A stretch of DNA of 64,000 nt. Source: Streptococcus sp. bf_0095. GTDB taxonomy: Bacteria; Bacillota; Bacilli; Lactobacillales; Streptococcaceae. Under the pieces are notes generated by a model. It ran no database searches. It was given only the letters and a program-made list of their open reading frames with translations, and was not told the DNA's origin. A program made the translations under genes and the position numbers. Shown here one piece after another: positions 38,011-47,022 of this stretch (position 1 is its first letter; each line of letters opens with the position of its first letter). The stretch is taken from the NCBI RefSeq assembly GCF_004166885.1, contig NZ_RCYU01000003.1, forward strand, positions 62,001-126,000, in the 5' to 3' direction.

Positions 38011-38226
38011 AATAAAACTCTCTCTTTCTCATTGTTATAATTATTGTAGCATAAGAATCAATTATTTTATTGGGAAAAAATGATATTAACTAATGATATA
38101 ATAATGATAGTGATAAATAATAGTTTAAGTTGATAGTAGTTAATGATTAATAAGTATCGTATGATTAGAAAGGAAAGACAATAGGGTAAAGTAACTTATT
38201 TTTGCTTTATCTTATTCGGATGGAAT

Positions 38227-39261
38227 ATGAAAAGAGAGTCAAAAGAAGTTCAAAATCCAATTCCAATTAGCGTAAATGGCTTCAAAGCAAACGTAGAAAA
38301 TCTAAATAGATTAGCAAATTCATTAATGGCTTTAGGAGATAGTGCAAGAAAAAATGTTGGGTTAGATGTTACGAGCTTTTCGGCTATAAAATCAATTGAA
38401 AGTGTGATGTTGAATTCATTAATATCCAAATCTGCTGAGATTATGAAGAGTAGTGGTGTTAAAGAGGCCTCTGAAGTACTTTCTGAAATACAGTCGCAAC
38501 AAGTAGAATCCCTTAAGAAAATAGCAGAAATTGTAAATAATACAATTTCAACTTTTGATAAGTCATACCTTGAGGCACTGTCGAGTCTAAGTAATGCAAT
38601 TGCTGAACTTCAACCTTTATATTCAGATGAAGAATATAACAAAATCAGAGAAAATATAATCCTTTTAGCTAGTAAAGGATGGGTTGTTTTTTTTCAAAAT
38701 GGAGATCCAGTTAGTGATTTAATATCTGATAATTTAGAAGAATTAGAAACGAAATGGTATAGTTTATTAGAAGATATTATAAATAACAGTGAAAAAATAG
38801 CAGACTTGGGAGAGTCTGATTGGTATTCAAAACCATTAGTGAAATCAATGGTTGATTCATATAGTAGTGGAAATTATTATTCAGCATATACCCTTGCGAC
38901 AATAGCTATTGATGGTGCAATAAATAGATTCTATGAAAAAATAGAAACAAAATCATTGAATCGTCGCAAAAAAGATAGAATTCAGGTGGGGTATAGAGCG
39001 GTGAAAGTGTTAGATCAAAAACTACAAGATGAACTTACTAGCAAGACTATTTATGATATCGGGCTAATAAGTTGGTTGAATGATTTTTTTGCCTATACTC
39101 CTTGTTTTAAATCAGAGAAACCTAATAGACATATGATTAGTCATGGACGATGGAAAGATGATATGTCAAAGGAGGAGTTTCTTAAATTGTTCAATGTTTT
39201 ATTATATATTAATGAATCTTTTGATTTTTGGTATGAAGAAATTTTAGAATTAGGTATATAA
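38227..39261 (+). CDS. Uncharacterised protein with HEPN-like C-terminus
   Basis: 344 residues, nearly all helical. The N-terminal half is Ser/Asn-rich with heptads (SSLSNAIAELQPLYSDEEY). The C-terminal half has YSAYTLATIAIDGAINRFYE and ends with PNRHMISHGRW, an R-x4-H-like motif as in HEPN-type RNases and abortive-infection proteins. The gene stands alone with its own promoter region, divergent from 37240, inside the cargo zone of the ICE. A role in phage defence is inference. The ribosome site is weak (GGATGGA). Confidence 0.55.
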   Translation: MKRESKEVQNPIPISVNGFKANVENLNRLANSLMALGDSARKNVGLDVTSFSAIKSIESVMLNSLISKSAEIMKSSGVKEASEVLSEIQSQQVESLKKIAEIVNNTISTFDKSYLEALSSLSNAIAELQPLYSDEEYNKIRENIILLASKGWVVFFQNGDPVSDLISDNLEELETKWYSLLEDIINNSEKIADLGESDWYSKPLVKSMVDSYSSGNYYSAYTLATIAIDGAINRFYEKIETKSLNRRKKDRIQVGYRAVKVLDQKLQDELTSKTIYDIGLISWLNDFFAYTPCFKSEKPNRHMISHGRWKDDMSKEEFLKLFNVLLYINESFDFWYEEILELGI

Positions 39262-39447
39262 TATTTTTGATAAATTTATTTTTTCTTGAATGAATCTAAT
39301 GTGCTTATTGATTTTCTACATAAAGAAATTAGAACTTTCCGAAAAAGAAGCCTTTTCCTGAAAGAAGTTGGCTGCTCATTTTAGTACATAGTGTATTTTA
39401 CTTTATAAACACTTGTAGTGTGACTTTATTTATCAAAGGAGGAAAAA

Positions 39448-39897
39448 ATGAACGATTTTGAATACGGCTTACCTGTAGCTTGGCTAGTAGAATTTACTGA
39501 AGCTTTAAACGAAGCTTTAGATTTCAGAAAATTTGATGTAACTTTAGATAGTATAAATTTAAAACCAAGTCTAGAAAACAATAGACTAGTTGATAAAATT
39601 AAGTATGAGTTATCAAGCTTCCTTCCTTATGGACAATTGAAGAGTAATAAGAGTCCAATCTATTTTGATTTAAACTATCCAGATGATTGCTTAGGCATAG
39701 TATCATTTAATAGCAGAAACTACATTGATGCAGACTTATTACATGAATATTTTGAAAAAATGGATTTGCTGAAGGAGGATGCGCCAAAAGATTATTATAG
39801 TGCTCTCGTCAAGCAATGGATTAACGATGCAGAAATTATAGAAAACGAAGTTCAACAACTTCTTCGTCAAATAACAAAAAAACATTTGAATCAGTAA
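39448..39897 (+). CDS. Hypothetical cargo protein
   Basis: 149 residues, acidic, soluble. No recognised domain. The sequence DLNYPDDCLGIVSFNSRNYIDADLLHEYF looks like a compact alpha/beta fold followed by C-terminal helices. Strong ribosome site AAAGGAGG. Single gene with 186 bp upstream and 237 bp downstream without other genes. Could be an immunity or antidefence protein; no direct evidence. Confidence 0.6.
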   Translation: MNDFEYGLPVAWLVEFTEALNEALDFRKFDVTLDSINLKPSLENNRLVDKIKYELSSFLPYGQLKSNKSPIYFDLNYPDDCLGIVSFNSRNYIDADLLHEYFEKMDLLKEDAPKDYYSALVKQWINDAEIIENEVQQLLRQITKKHLNQ

Positions 39898-40134
39898 CAC
39901 TCTAGTTTAGAAATTAGTTTCTTTTTTCACAAAAGGAAATTAACTTTAAGGGCTGAGAATAGCATGACTTCTTCTTTTCTCATGTTATAGCTTTTTATCA
40001 TCTATTTTAATTTTTTTGAAAAAAAGATTGCTGTTATAACAGACATTTTTAACATTTTCTATTATAACCGACATTGGTTGTATCAATTCTGTAATGGTAT
40101 TTTGGTATACTATATTGAAAAAGGAGGTATATCT

Positions 40135-40497
40135 ATGAGAAAACTTATTAGTGTGCTGTTTGTGTCGCTCCTAGCTTTTACCCTTATTTCATGCTCCAAT
40201 AAAAACAACCAAACTTTAGATGGAGAATATTATTGGATAAACGAAAATCGAAATGAACGAATATTTACGATTTCTGGAAATAAGGGTACAATTGATAGTG
40301 GTGAAGCTGATACCTTTGTAATTAATAAAGAGAATGAAACAATTGAATTGATGGGCTCACAAATCATAAGTCGAAGTGAAAGCTATACATTTAAAGATGG
40401 AGTATTTACTGTTGATATTAGTGGAACAAAACATGATTACTATTTAAAAGGTAGTGAGGCTTACAAAAATGCACTTAAAAAATATGGATACGATTAG
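40135..40497 (+). CDS. Small putative lipoprotein
   Basis: 120 residues from the ATG at 40135, behind AAGGAGGT. Signal peptide RKLISVLFVSLLAFTLISCS with lipobox LISC and lipidated Cys20. The mature part is a small beta-rich domain (LDGEYYWINENRNERIFTI, SYTFKDGVFTVDISGTKHDY). Similar lipoproteins occur as ICE and phage cargo in streptococci, where some block superinfection; that role is only a possibility here. Confidence 0.72.
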   Translation: MRKLISVLFVSLLAFTLISCSNKNNQTLDGEYYWINENRNERIFTISGNKGTIDSGEADTFVINKENETIELMGSQIISRSESYTFKDGVFTVDISGTKHDYYLKGSEAYKNALKKYGYD

Positions 40498-40509
40498 AAA
40501 GGATTGGCT

Positions 40510-40809
40510 ATGAATAACTTAGATGAACAATACGAAAATCTGTATGACTTTATCAAAAATCTTGAAATCCTACTTCAGAAAAATGTTTTCGATAACCAAA
40601 AGCTTGAGGAAATTAGTGTATTTGGAAAGGATGTTTTGAATCTTTGTAAATCAAGAGAATTCAATATTAACTCGAATGATCTCTTGTCCCTCAATTCTTT
40701 TATTGAATTGTTTATGAAAGCAAATGAGTCTTCAAAAGGTTATCTAGCTTCACAAGTAGAGAGATTTTATAGAGAAGTCATAGAGCCAACAAAGGATGAG
40801 CTATATTAG
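40510..40809 (+). CDS. Small helical hypothetical protein
   Basis: 99 residues from the ATG at 40510, twelve bases after the lipoprotein stop and behind AGAAAGGA, so co-transcribed with it. Mostly helical and charged (NLDEQYENLYDFIKNLEILL). No domain recognised. Followed by a good terminator at 40838. Confidence 0.6.
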   Translation: MNNLDEQYENLYDFIKNLEILLQKNVFDNQKLEEISVFGKDVLNLCKSREFNINSNDLLSLNSFIELFMKANESSKGYLASQVERFYREVIEPTKDELY

Positions 40810-40837
40810 ACAATAAACAATCATTCAATAATTGCTA

Positions 40838-40866
40838 AACATCTATTTACTAAATAGGTGTTTTTT
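40838..40866 (+). terminator. Terminator of the lipoprotein operon
   Basis: AACATCTATTT (40838-40848) pairs over 11 bp with AAATAGGTGTT (40852-40862), loop ACT, followed by TTTT. Confidence 0.75.
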
Positions 40867-40984
40867 AGTACAAAATAGATTTCCATCAAAATTAATTATT
40901 GATTTTTTTGACTAAATAATTTATATTTCTTACCAAATAAATTAATCAAGAAAATTAGATTGTACTTTGTTATACAATGAATGT

Positions 40985-41182
40985 ATGAACAATTTAAAAA
41001 AAGAAAATATCAAAAAAGCCATTTGGCATATTAAACGCCATTGTGATAAAATTCAGAATACCCCAGAAGACAAAATAAGTAATCACGATCTATTTCATCT
41101 CCAATCTAGTGTAGATTGTTTGAGACGTGTTATCAACAATGAAAAACCCTATCCGTGGTTGGACAGGGATGAAGTGTTTTAA
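40985..41182 (+). CDS. Small hypothetical protein
   Basis: 65 residues from the ATG at 40985 (MNNLKKENIKKAIWHIKRHC), basic at the start and helical. There is no ribosome site, and a -10-like TATACAAT ends about 7 nt before the ATG, so a leaderless transcript is possible. An alternative TTG start at 40967 overlaps that box. Convergent with the restriction endonuclease gene. Real but weakly supported. Confidence 0.4.
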   Translation: MNNLKKENIKKAIWHIKRHCDKIQNTPEDKISNHDLFHLQSSVDCLRRVINNEKPYPWLDRDEVF

Positions 41183-41268
41183 ATAATTCGAGGAATTTTA
41201 TTACTTTCAGTTCAGATAGTCAAAGAATTATAAAGTTATTTCTATTCTTATAATTTATGATAACAGTT

Positions 41269-42747
41269 TTAATCCCAGAATTCTTCAACTTGCTTACTAA
41301 TAAAGTCACGATTAATCCAAAAACTCTGTTTTGTCATATAATCGTCGGAAAAATCTTCTGGTTTATTTTTCCATCTAGCTTTAACTGGCAGATGACTAGA
41401 ATTAGGGCCTTTTACATAGCTACTCTTATTTGTATGAGGTCTGACGTGCATTATACTCCCTGTATCAGCTGCTTTTGGTAGATTATTTTCAATTCTCCAA
41501 TTATTGCCCCATGAAACTTTTTCTAATTCGACGCCTTCTTCAATAATTTTTTTAGTGCGACTCCAGACTGATTTTGCTTGGCTTTCAATCAATTGCATTG
41601 GCATATACCAAAACTTAGCACCTTTCAAAATATATTGTCCATTAATATTTTTAAAAACTACAAATAAGAACTTTGTTTGTTCTAGTTGATTATATAGTTC
41701 TGATTCATTCCAAGGTGTATTTACTAATTCCTCAAATTCAAAACTAGGGAGGCTCATGTGTTGTTCAGGTACATTATTGCCTTCTAATCGAATAGTTTTT
41801 ACTTGGATTCCAGCTTTAGAAAATTCTTCAGAATCTTCTGGGTTGTTTCTGATTCCCAAGATTGAATTTATGATTATTGATTGTAAATGTTTCGGATTAG
41901 TATTAATTGAAAATAGATTTGCTAACTCTGTTGTTGACTTTCCTTTATATTTATCTACTTTTGCAAGAATGATTTCCTCTAGTGATTTTTTTTCTAGTTT
42001 TTTGTAGTCAGTAATGATAGACTCACGATTATTTTTTACTTCTGAACTATTGTTGAAATAATCTACTTGAATATTTGGATCTACCATATCCCCGTAAATA
42101 TAATCTTTAACCAGAGTTTTTAAATATGAATTTTTCAGAGCAAATGCTCTTGGTTTTGCTCCACTGACATTTAAAGATGGATGTTGAGGGGTTATATCTG
42201 TTGCTTTTTGAGCTTTTGTACAAGCTTCAAGTATGTTTGTTAAGCTTCCGGAAAGATCATTCGCTTTTCCTTCCTTTATATATTTGTGAATTAACTCCCA
42301 GTCCTTTTTTATAATTAGCCAATCTTTTTCAGGAACTTTAAACTGCATAGCCTTGATGAATTTAAATTCAGTATTTTTTAGTCCCTTTTCATAAAGATAA
42401 AAACCGATCTCAAGGACTTGGTTTTTCTTATAAAAATTACTCTCATTAATATTGTTTAGTTCAAACTCGGTAATATAATTAATTTTGTTTAGAACTAGAC
42501 GTTCTTTTGCAGTGATACCATCTCTAACTCTTTTTAGAGGAGTTGCTTTCAACTCTATGCCAACAGCACTTAAATCTGCTTCGGCAAGACTATTCTTTTC
42601 AACTCCAAACCAAGACTCCCAGGCATCACCATAGATTGATTTGTTGGCCGTTTTTTTATTTGGCATTAAAGCTTGTAGTTCCCCAACTGTTTTTCCAAGA
42701 GCTTTAAGTGCCCAGTTATGTACATCTTCTCTATTGTTAAACTTCAT
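41269..42747 (-). CDS. Type II restriction endonuclease, Sau3AI/LlaKR2I/Sth368I family
   Basis: 492 residues, the normal length for this family. The N-terminal MutH-like catalytic core shows E44 (DAWESWFG), D58 (EADLSAVGIELKATPL), E65 and K67, the expected E..D..ExK set. The second half is the structurally related allosteric domain. Enzymes of this family cut at GATC. It is divergent from a C5-cytosine methyltransferase, completing the modification pair. ICESt1 of S. thermophilus carries the related Sth368I system, which fits the ICE context. Confidence 0.88.
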   Translation of the reverse strand: MKFNNREDVHNWALKALGKTVGELQALMPNKKTANKSIYGDAWESWFGVEKNSLAEADLSAVGIELKATPLKRVRDGITAKERLVLNKINYITEFELNNINESNFYKKNQVLEIGFYLYEKGLKNTEFKFIKAMQFKVPEKDWLIIKKDWELIHKYIKEGKANDLSGSLTNILEACTKAQKATDITPQHPSLNVSGAKPRAFALKNSYLKTLVKDYIYGDMVDPNIQVDYFNNSSEVKNNRESIITDYKKLEKKSLEEIILAKVDKYKGKSTTELANLFSINTNPKHLQSIIINSILGIRNNPEDSEEFSKAGIQVKTIRLEGNNVPEQHMSLPSFEFEELVNTPWNESELYNQLEQTKFLFVVFKNINGQYILKGAKFWYMPMQLIESQAKSVWSRTKKIIEEGVELEKVSWGNNWRIENNLPKAADTGSIMHVRPHTNKSSYVKGPNSSHLPVKARWKNKPEDFSDDYMTKQSFWINRDFISKQVEEFWD

Positions 42748-42800
42748 TTAATAGCACTCCCTAAATTTTATATCTATTTTAACATAATTAATTCAGAAAG

Positions 42801-42829
42801 TTGATCGATTTTTATTTTTTTAGTATAAT
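42801..42829 (+). promoter_or_regulatory. Methyltransferase promoter with a GATC in the -35 box
   Basis: TTGATC (42801-42806), 17-bp spacer, TATAAT (42824-42829). The last four bases of the -35 hexamer are GATC, the predicted recognition sequence of the R-M system. Confidence 0.65.
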
Positions 42830-42870
42830 AGTTAAATAGACTGTTTACTATATCTCTAAAAGGAGAAAAC

Positions 42871-44139
42871 ATGAAAGTATTAGAATTATTTGCCGGTGTT
42901 GGTGGATTCCGAATCGGCCTTGAAAACTCTGATAAAGATTTTTTTAAAACTAAATGGGCTAATCAATGGGAGCCTTCACGTAAATCACAAGATGCTTTTG
43001 AAGTTTATGACTATCATTTCCCAGATAGTGAGAACTTAAATATCAGCATTTCAGATATCTCTGATGAAAAATTTGCATCTATGGATGCCGATATGATTGT
43101 TGGAGGTTTTCCTTGCCAAGATTATTCCGTTGCAAGAAGTAAAAAGAACGAAAAAGGTATTGAAGGGAAAAAGGGTGTTCTATTTTGGGAAATCATTCGG
43201 GCAACTGAAAATATCAAACCTAAATACCTCATTCTCGAGAACGTGGATCGACTTCTTAAAGCTCCTTCTAAACAGCGAGGGAGAGACTTTGCAATCATGC
43301 TTACGGCATTCAATAATTTAGGATATTCAGTAGAATGGCGAGTGATTAACGCTGCTGAGTATGGAAGAAGCCAACGCCGACGTCGAGTTTTCTTTTTCGT
43401 TTATCGCAACGACACAGATTTTGCAAAAAGTATCGATGAAAAATATGAGCAAAATAGTGTCGTGTTTGAAGAAAACAAATATGATGAGTATATTTTTGAA
43501 ACAGGTTTGTTTGCCACTCAATTCCCAATAAAAAAATTCCCAGTTAAAAATCGTCAGGTCTTCTATGAATTAGGAGAAGATATTGTTGATGTCTCTGATA
43601 ACTTTACTGGAACAGTTTGGAATACAGGGGTTATGAGATATGGAAAATACTACTCTATCGATACTGAGCCTGATTTTGATAGAAAACCTATTACTCTAAG
43701 AGAGATACTTCAAGACGAATCTGAAGTACCAGAAAAATACTTCTTAACAGATCCTGGTAAGTTGGAAAAATTCCAGTTTTTAAGAGGACCAAAACGAATT
43801 GAACGGACGTCTGCTGATGGTCACACCTATATCTATTCTGAAGGCGGAATGGCTCCATATGATGACTTAGATTTGCCTGGACGAACTATGCTCACTTCTG
43901 AAGGAACCGTAAATCGTTCTACTCATTTTCTTAAAGTAAATGATAAGTATCGTCTAATTACTCCGATAGAAGCAGAGCGTCTTCAAGATTTTCCAGATAA
44001 TTGGACCTCTAAAAAGAAATTAGCAGATGGATCTATTGTTGAAGTTTCTGACAAAATGCGTATGTTCTTTATGGGAAATGCCTTAGTAACAGAAATTGTA
44101 AAAGAGATTGCTAATTTTATTCGTAAAATAGAAAAATAA
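42871..44139 (+). CDS. DNA (cytosine-5) methyltransferase, probably GATC-specific
   Basis: 422 residues. Motif I LELFAGVGGFRIGLE at the N-terminus, catalytic P81-C82-Q83 (GGFPCQDYSVA), motif VI LENVDR, motif VIII QRRRRVFF, motif IX/X (RLQDFPDNW, MGNALVTEIVKEIANF). Partner of the Sau3AI-type nuclease transcribed in the opposite direction; Sau3AI-group methylases make 5-methylcytosine in GATC. AAAAGGAG precedes the ATG. Confidence 0.92.
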   Translation: MKVLELFAGVGGFRIGLENSDKDFFKTKWANQWEPSRKSQDAFEVYDYHFPDSENLNISISDISDEKFASMDADMIVGGFPCQDYSVARSKKNEKGIEGKKGVLFWEIIRATENIKPKYLILENVDRLLKAPSKQRGRDFAIMLTAFNNLGYSVEWRVINAAEYGRSQRRRRVFFFVYRNDTDFAKSIDEKYEQNSVVFEENKYDEYIFETGLFATQFPIKKFPVKNRQVFYELGEDIVDVSDNFTGTVWNTGVMRYGKYYSIDTEPDFDRKPITLREILQDESEVPEKYFLTDPGKLEKFQFLRGPKRIERTSADGHTYIYSEGGMAPYDDLDLPGRTMLTSEGTVNRSTHFLKVNDKYRLITPIEAERLQDFPDNWTSKKKLADGSIVEVSDKMRMFFMGNALVTEIVKEIANFIRKIEK

Positions 44140-44165
44140 GAGTGCTTCAAGCTCTCTTATTTTTA
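44135..44165. terminator. Terminator between the methyltransferase and the ImmA-like gene
   Basis: AATAAGAG (44135-44142, overlapping the stop codon) pairs with CTCTTATT (44154-44161), then TTTT. Confidence 0.6.
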
Positions 44166-44178
44166 ATTTCTTTTTTTA

Positions 44179-45039
44179 TTAAATTAAAAGTAACTTTAAT
44201 TCGGCTTTTTTCTTAGCTTCTTTATCAGACAGTTTCCTGGAGTCCCAAACATACGCTATTGATTTTCCCTTATTATAGATCAACCATATTTTTAGATTCG
44301 GATTTTCTTTTTTTAATTGATTCCATTTTTTTTGATTTAACAATTCAGGAATATCTTGACTTGTAGCAAAACCATCGTTACTAATTTTTCGTTTAATTTG
44401 GTTAAGTAAGGATGGTTTATATTGGTTAAATTCCTGAATAATACTTTCTTTAATATTATGAAATAGAAGAAGCAGCGAGGCATTTTGACCATTAATATAA
44501 GAGTCAATAGAAGACTTTATTACACTTTCTTTGTCTGGAAAATAAACTCTAAATAAGTCTAGCAAACGAAAGTAAAGAGCTTGTCTTGATACTTCTAAAC
44601 TATCTTGTATACTTTGGAAAGTTTCACAATTATAATAAATTTTTGATAACAAAACGATATCTGGCATTAATACAACCGCTGAAAATATATTTGCTTCTCT
44701 TTCAAGTATGTTTCCTTGATTATCAATAGACTCAGTGAAATAACTTCCTTCGTGATTTAGAATAAGATGGCCTAACTCATGACATAATGTAAAATTTCGC
44801 TTAACTTTTGGGTTAGTTTTTTCGTAAGAAATACTAACACCTAATACATCAATAATAGTCAAACCTTCAATTTTACTATTTGAGAAGTGATGACTAGTTA
44901 CTTGAATATCATATTCTTCAATGTAAAAATTCAAAAAGTAATTAAAATGATAGTTCAAAATGCCAATGTTGTTATCTATTATAAATTTATATAAAATTTC
45001 CTTTGTCACTGTACTTATATTAGAATACAATTGATCCAA
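44179..45039 (-). CDS. ImmA/IrrE-family metallopeptidase
   Basis: 286 residues. Zinc site H87-E-L-G-H91 (FTLCHELGHLILNH) with the downstream ERE-AN motif (about 113-117) that supplies the third ligand. Starts with TTG at 45039, supported by an excellent GGAGGTGAT ribosome site. In ICEBs1 and ICESt elements such a peptidase cleaves the ImmR/cI repressor after DNA damage, freeing the element. Here it is on the same strand as the XRE repressor at 46563 but separated from it by a membrane protein gene. The C-terminal 120 residues have no known domain. Confidence 0.82.
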   Translation of the reverse strand: MDQLYSNISTVTKEILYKFIIDNNIGILNYHFNYFLNFYIEEYDIQVTSHHFSNSKIEGLTIIDVLGVSISYEKTNPKVKRNFTLCHELGHLILNHEGSYFTESIDNQGNILEREANIFSAVVLMPDIVLLSKIYYNCETFQSIQDSLEVSRQALYFRLLDLFRVYFPDKESVIKSSIDSYINGQNASLLLLFHNIKESIIQEFNQYKPSLLNQIKRKISNDGFATSQDIPELLNQKKWNQLKKENPNLKIWLIYNKGKSIAYVWDSRKLSDKEAKKKAELKLLLI

Positions 45040-45176
45040 AAAGTATCACCTCCAAGCAAATTAATTTTGAAAAAAGAATACTTAAACTAGCTCTTCATGC
45101 AATAAAGCAGACGATTTTCCGTTCCTGATTAATATGTTTTTTCATAAAAAATGACAAATTAGTAGTTTTAAAAGAA

Positions 45177-46487
45177 TTAATTTATTTTAATATAATTAAA
45201 AATTATAGTTTTATATGAAATAATTTCATCATCAAGGCTTTTATTAACAGTAATGAAGTTAAAAACTTCAACTAAAATTTCACAAATATATAGAAGAATT
45301 TCTTTAACTTTATTATCAGCATTAGGGGCTTGGATTTCACAAAAACTAATTACATTATCCAAGTATGTAATCAAATCACTTAAATCTGACTCTCTAAATG
45401 AATTGTCAAAATTAAAAGCTTGATTGCAACCTCTATTTGTAATATTCTTAACTCTTTTTTGTAAATAATCTATATCCAATTCGTCATTTATACCATTAAA
45501 TTGGAACATGTCTATTTTATTTTCTATTGTGTTGAGCATGAAGCGCATAATTTTATTAATATACTTAAGATTAATTGATTTGCTATTTATCAATTTTTGC
45601 AAGTCAGGAATTAATGAATGAAAAAACTCATTTGCTGTACTTGATTTTAATGTTTGTTTTATTAAGTTTGTAAAGTTATATCCTATATTTTTTCGTAATT
45701 CAATGGTATAGTGGAAGAATAATTGGTCCAATAAATTATCATTATCTCTTTCTATAGTGTTGTAACTTCCCCAGTTTTTATTAACTTCTTTCTGATTATA
45801 TTCTTTAAAATCTTTAGCTTCAGATGGGTATAAAGGATTACCATTATCTTTTAAATATTTATGTATTTTTATCCCACCATTTAAATAGCCAAATAAAATT
45901 ACTTCCCCTATTTGAGTTTTAGCTGTTATAAAAAAAGAATCAGCTATTATATTACTAACAGGATCTCCCGATTTTATATTAGAAGCTATCTTTCTAGAAG
46001 ACTGATAATTTGAAGACTGATAATTAGTAAAAAGCTTATATAGTAGAACATCTTCAAGATATAAGTTTTCATCTCTCATGAGTAGCACAATATTTTTGTT
46101 ATTTGTTCCATTTTCTTCAATAATAAATGTAGGTCGGTATTTATCTTTTATCGCCTCAAGCTCTTTTATACGAATTTCTCTATTTTTTTCATTTTCTTTT
46201 GCTTCTTCTTCACTACGTATTCTATCTTTTTCATTCTGCTCTTCATTTCTTTTATTCTCATTTTGGATAAATACAAATACAGTGAATGTAATACTTAAAG
46301 CTGTAGCGTAAAAAGAAAAATTTTGAACAACTATATTAACTACCGATATAAAAGGACTTTGACTAAAATTAAAACCATGAAAAATAATATGTTGTATTGT
46401 TTTCATTATTATTGGAAACATAAGAATCAACGTAATAAATATCCCCAAAAAGGATTTCTTCAGTCTTAAATTATTTTTGGATTCCAT
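45177..46487 (-). CDS. Two-helix membrane protein with coiled coil and large cytoplasmic domain
   Basis: 436 residues from MESKNNLRLKKSF, behind AAAGGAGATT. Two transmembrane segments (about 12-32 and 50-80) are followed by a strongly charged coiled coil (about 83-118, rich in Glu, Arg, Lys and Asn). Then comes a 310-residue domain I do not recognise (RPTFIIEENG, VILFGYLNGGIKIHKYL). Topology of this kind (two helices, coiled coil, effector domain) occurs in membrane-acting phage-defence proteins. It sits between an ImmA peptidase and the repressor. Function unknown. Confidence 0.65.
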   Translation of the reverse strand: MESKNNLRLKKSFLGIFITLILMFPIIMKTIQHIIFHGFNFSQSPFISVVNIVVQNFSFYATALSITFTVFVFIQNENKRNEEQNEKDRIRSEEEAKENEKNREIRIKELEAIKDKYRPTFIIEENGTNNKNIVLLMRDENLYLEDVLLYKLFTNYQSSNYQSSRKIASNIKSGDPVSNIIADSFFITAKTQIGEVILFGYLNGGIKIHKYLKDNGNPLYPSEAKDFKEYNQKEVNKNWGSYNTIERDNDNLLDQLFFHYTIELRKNIGYNFTNLIKQTLKSSTANEFFHSLIPDLQKLINSKSINLKYINKIMRFMLNTIENKIDMFQFNGINDELDIDYLQKRVKNITNRGCNQAFNFDNSFRESDLSDLITYLDNVISFCEIQAPNADNKVKEILLYICEILVEVFNFITVNKSLDDEIISYKTIIFNYIKIN

Positions 46488-46562
46488 ATACAATCTCCTT
46501 TAATACAAATAATACTGACTATAAAATTTTCAGTATTTTAAAAAAATATAATACAATTAAAA

Positions 46563-46889
46563 TTATTTCTTATTAAACATTTGTTTCCTTTTTTCCATAA
46601 ATTCGATCAACTCTTTTTTGAAGATTTCTTTTTCTTCATCAGTTAGTCCTTTTGAGTTCATACGGAAAAGAAGTTCCACATTATCTAATTCTTCATCATT
46701 CCCTGCAAGATAGTCCATCGTAACTCCAAAGAAATTCGCGAACTTCTCTAAAGTTTCAGATGATGGTTTTCTTTTACCACTTTCCCATTGTTGATAATTA
46801 GGCTGCTTGATACCAAATTCTTCCGCAATTTCCTTTTGTGTTAATCCTTTTTTTAATCGAAGTTCTTTTAATCGTTCTGGAAATCCCAT
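46563..46889 (-). CDS. XRE/cI-like repressor of the ICE
   Basis: 108 residues from MGFPERLKELRLKKGLTQKE, behind GAGG; an in-frame ATG 12 codons earlier is less likely. Classic N-terminal helix-turn-helix (LTQKEIAEEFGIKQPNYQQW, then SGKRKPSSETLEKFANFFGV) and a short acidic C-terminal region that could be the ImmA target. It is divergent from the conjugation operon. The 16-bp palindrome inside that operon's promoter (46941-46956) is its probable operator. Confidence 0.85.
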   Translation of the reverse strand: MGFPERLKELRLKKGLTQKEIAEEFGIKQPNYQQWESGKRKPSSETLEKFANFFGVTMDYLAGNDEELDNVELLFRMNSKGLTDEEKEIFKKELIEFMEKRKQMFNKK

Positions 46890-46932
46890 TTCTAATTCCT
46901 CAATAAATTTTAAAATATTTATCAATAATCCC

Positions 46933-46961
46933 TTGACAATATACTCAGATGAGTATATAAT
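46933..46961 (+). promoter_or_regulatory. Main conjugation-operon promoter
   Basis: Perfect TTGACA (46933-46938) and TATAAT (46956-46961) with a 17-bp spacer. The spacer is almost filled by a palindrome, so it should be strong but tightly repressed. Confidence 0.88.
46941..46956 (+). promoter_or_regulatory. Operator 1 of the ICE repressor
   Basis: ATACTCAGATGAGTAT, a perfect 7-2-7 palindrome lying between the -35 and -10 boxes. Confidence 0.75.
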
Positions 46962-46967
46962 ATAAAT

Positions 46968-46983
46968 ATATTCGATAGAGTAT
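46968..46983 (+). promoter_or_regulatory. Operator 2 of the ICE repressor
   Basis: ATATTCGATAGAGTAT keeps both half sites (ATAYTC and GAGTAT) of operator 1, 27 bp further on, at the expected transcription start. Confidence 0.55.
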
Positions 46984-46986
46984 ATC

Positions 46987-47022
46987 CCTTCTAAAAATAA
47001 TAACCTTATTTTAGAAGGTTTT
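46987..47022 (+). terminator. Attenuator-like terminator right after the conjugation promoter
   Basis: CCTTCTAAAA (46987-46996) pairs perfectly with TTTTAGAAGG (47009-47018), followed by TTTT. It begins about 20 bp after the predicted transcription start, so most transcripts could stop here unless terminated RNA is prevented. Confidence 0.6.

Noticed and set aside
40021..40080. Insertion sequence ends or inverted repeats in the cargo region
   Set aside because: Short A/T-rich repeats only; no transposase fragment anywhere in the window.
46563..46925. Longer repressor start 12 codons upstream
   Set aside because: The extra residues lie outside the usual XRE N-terminus and the ATG at 46889 has a GAGG site.
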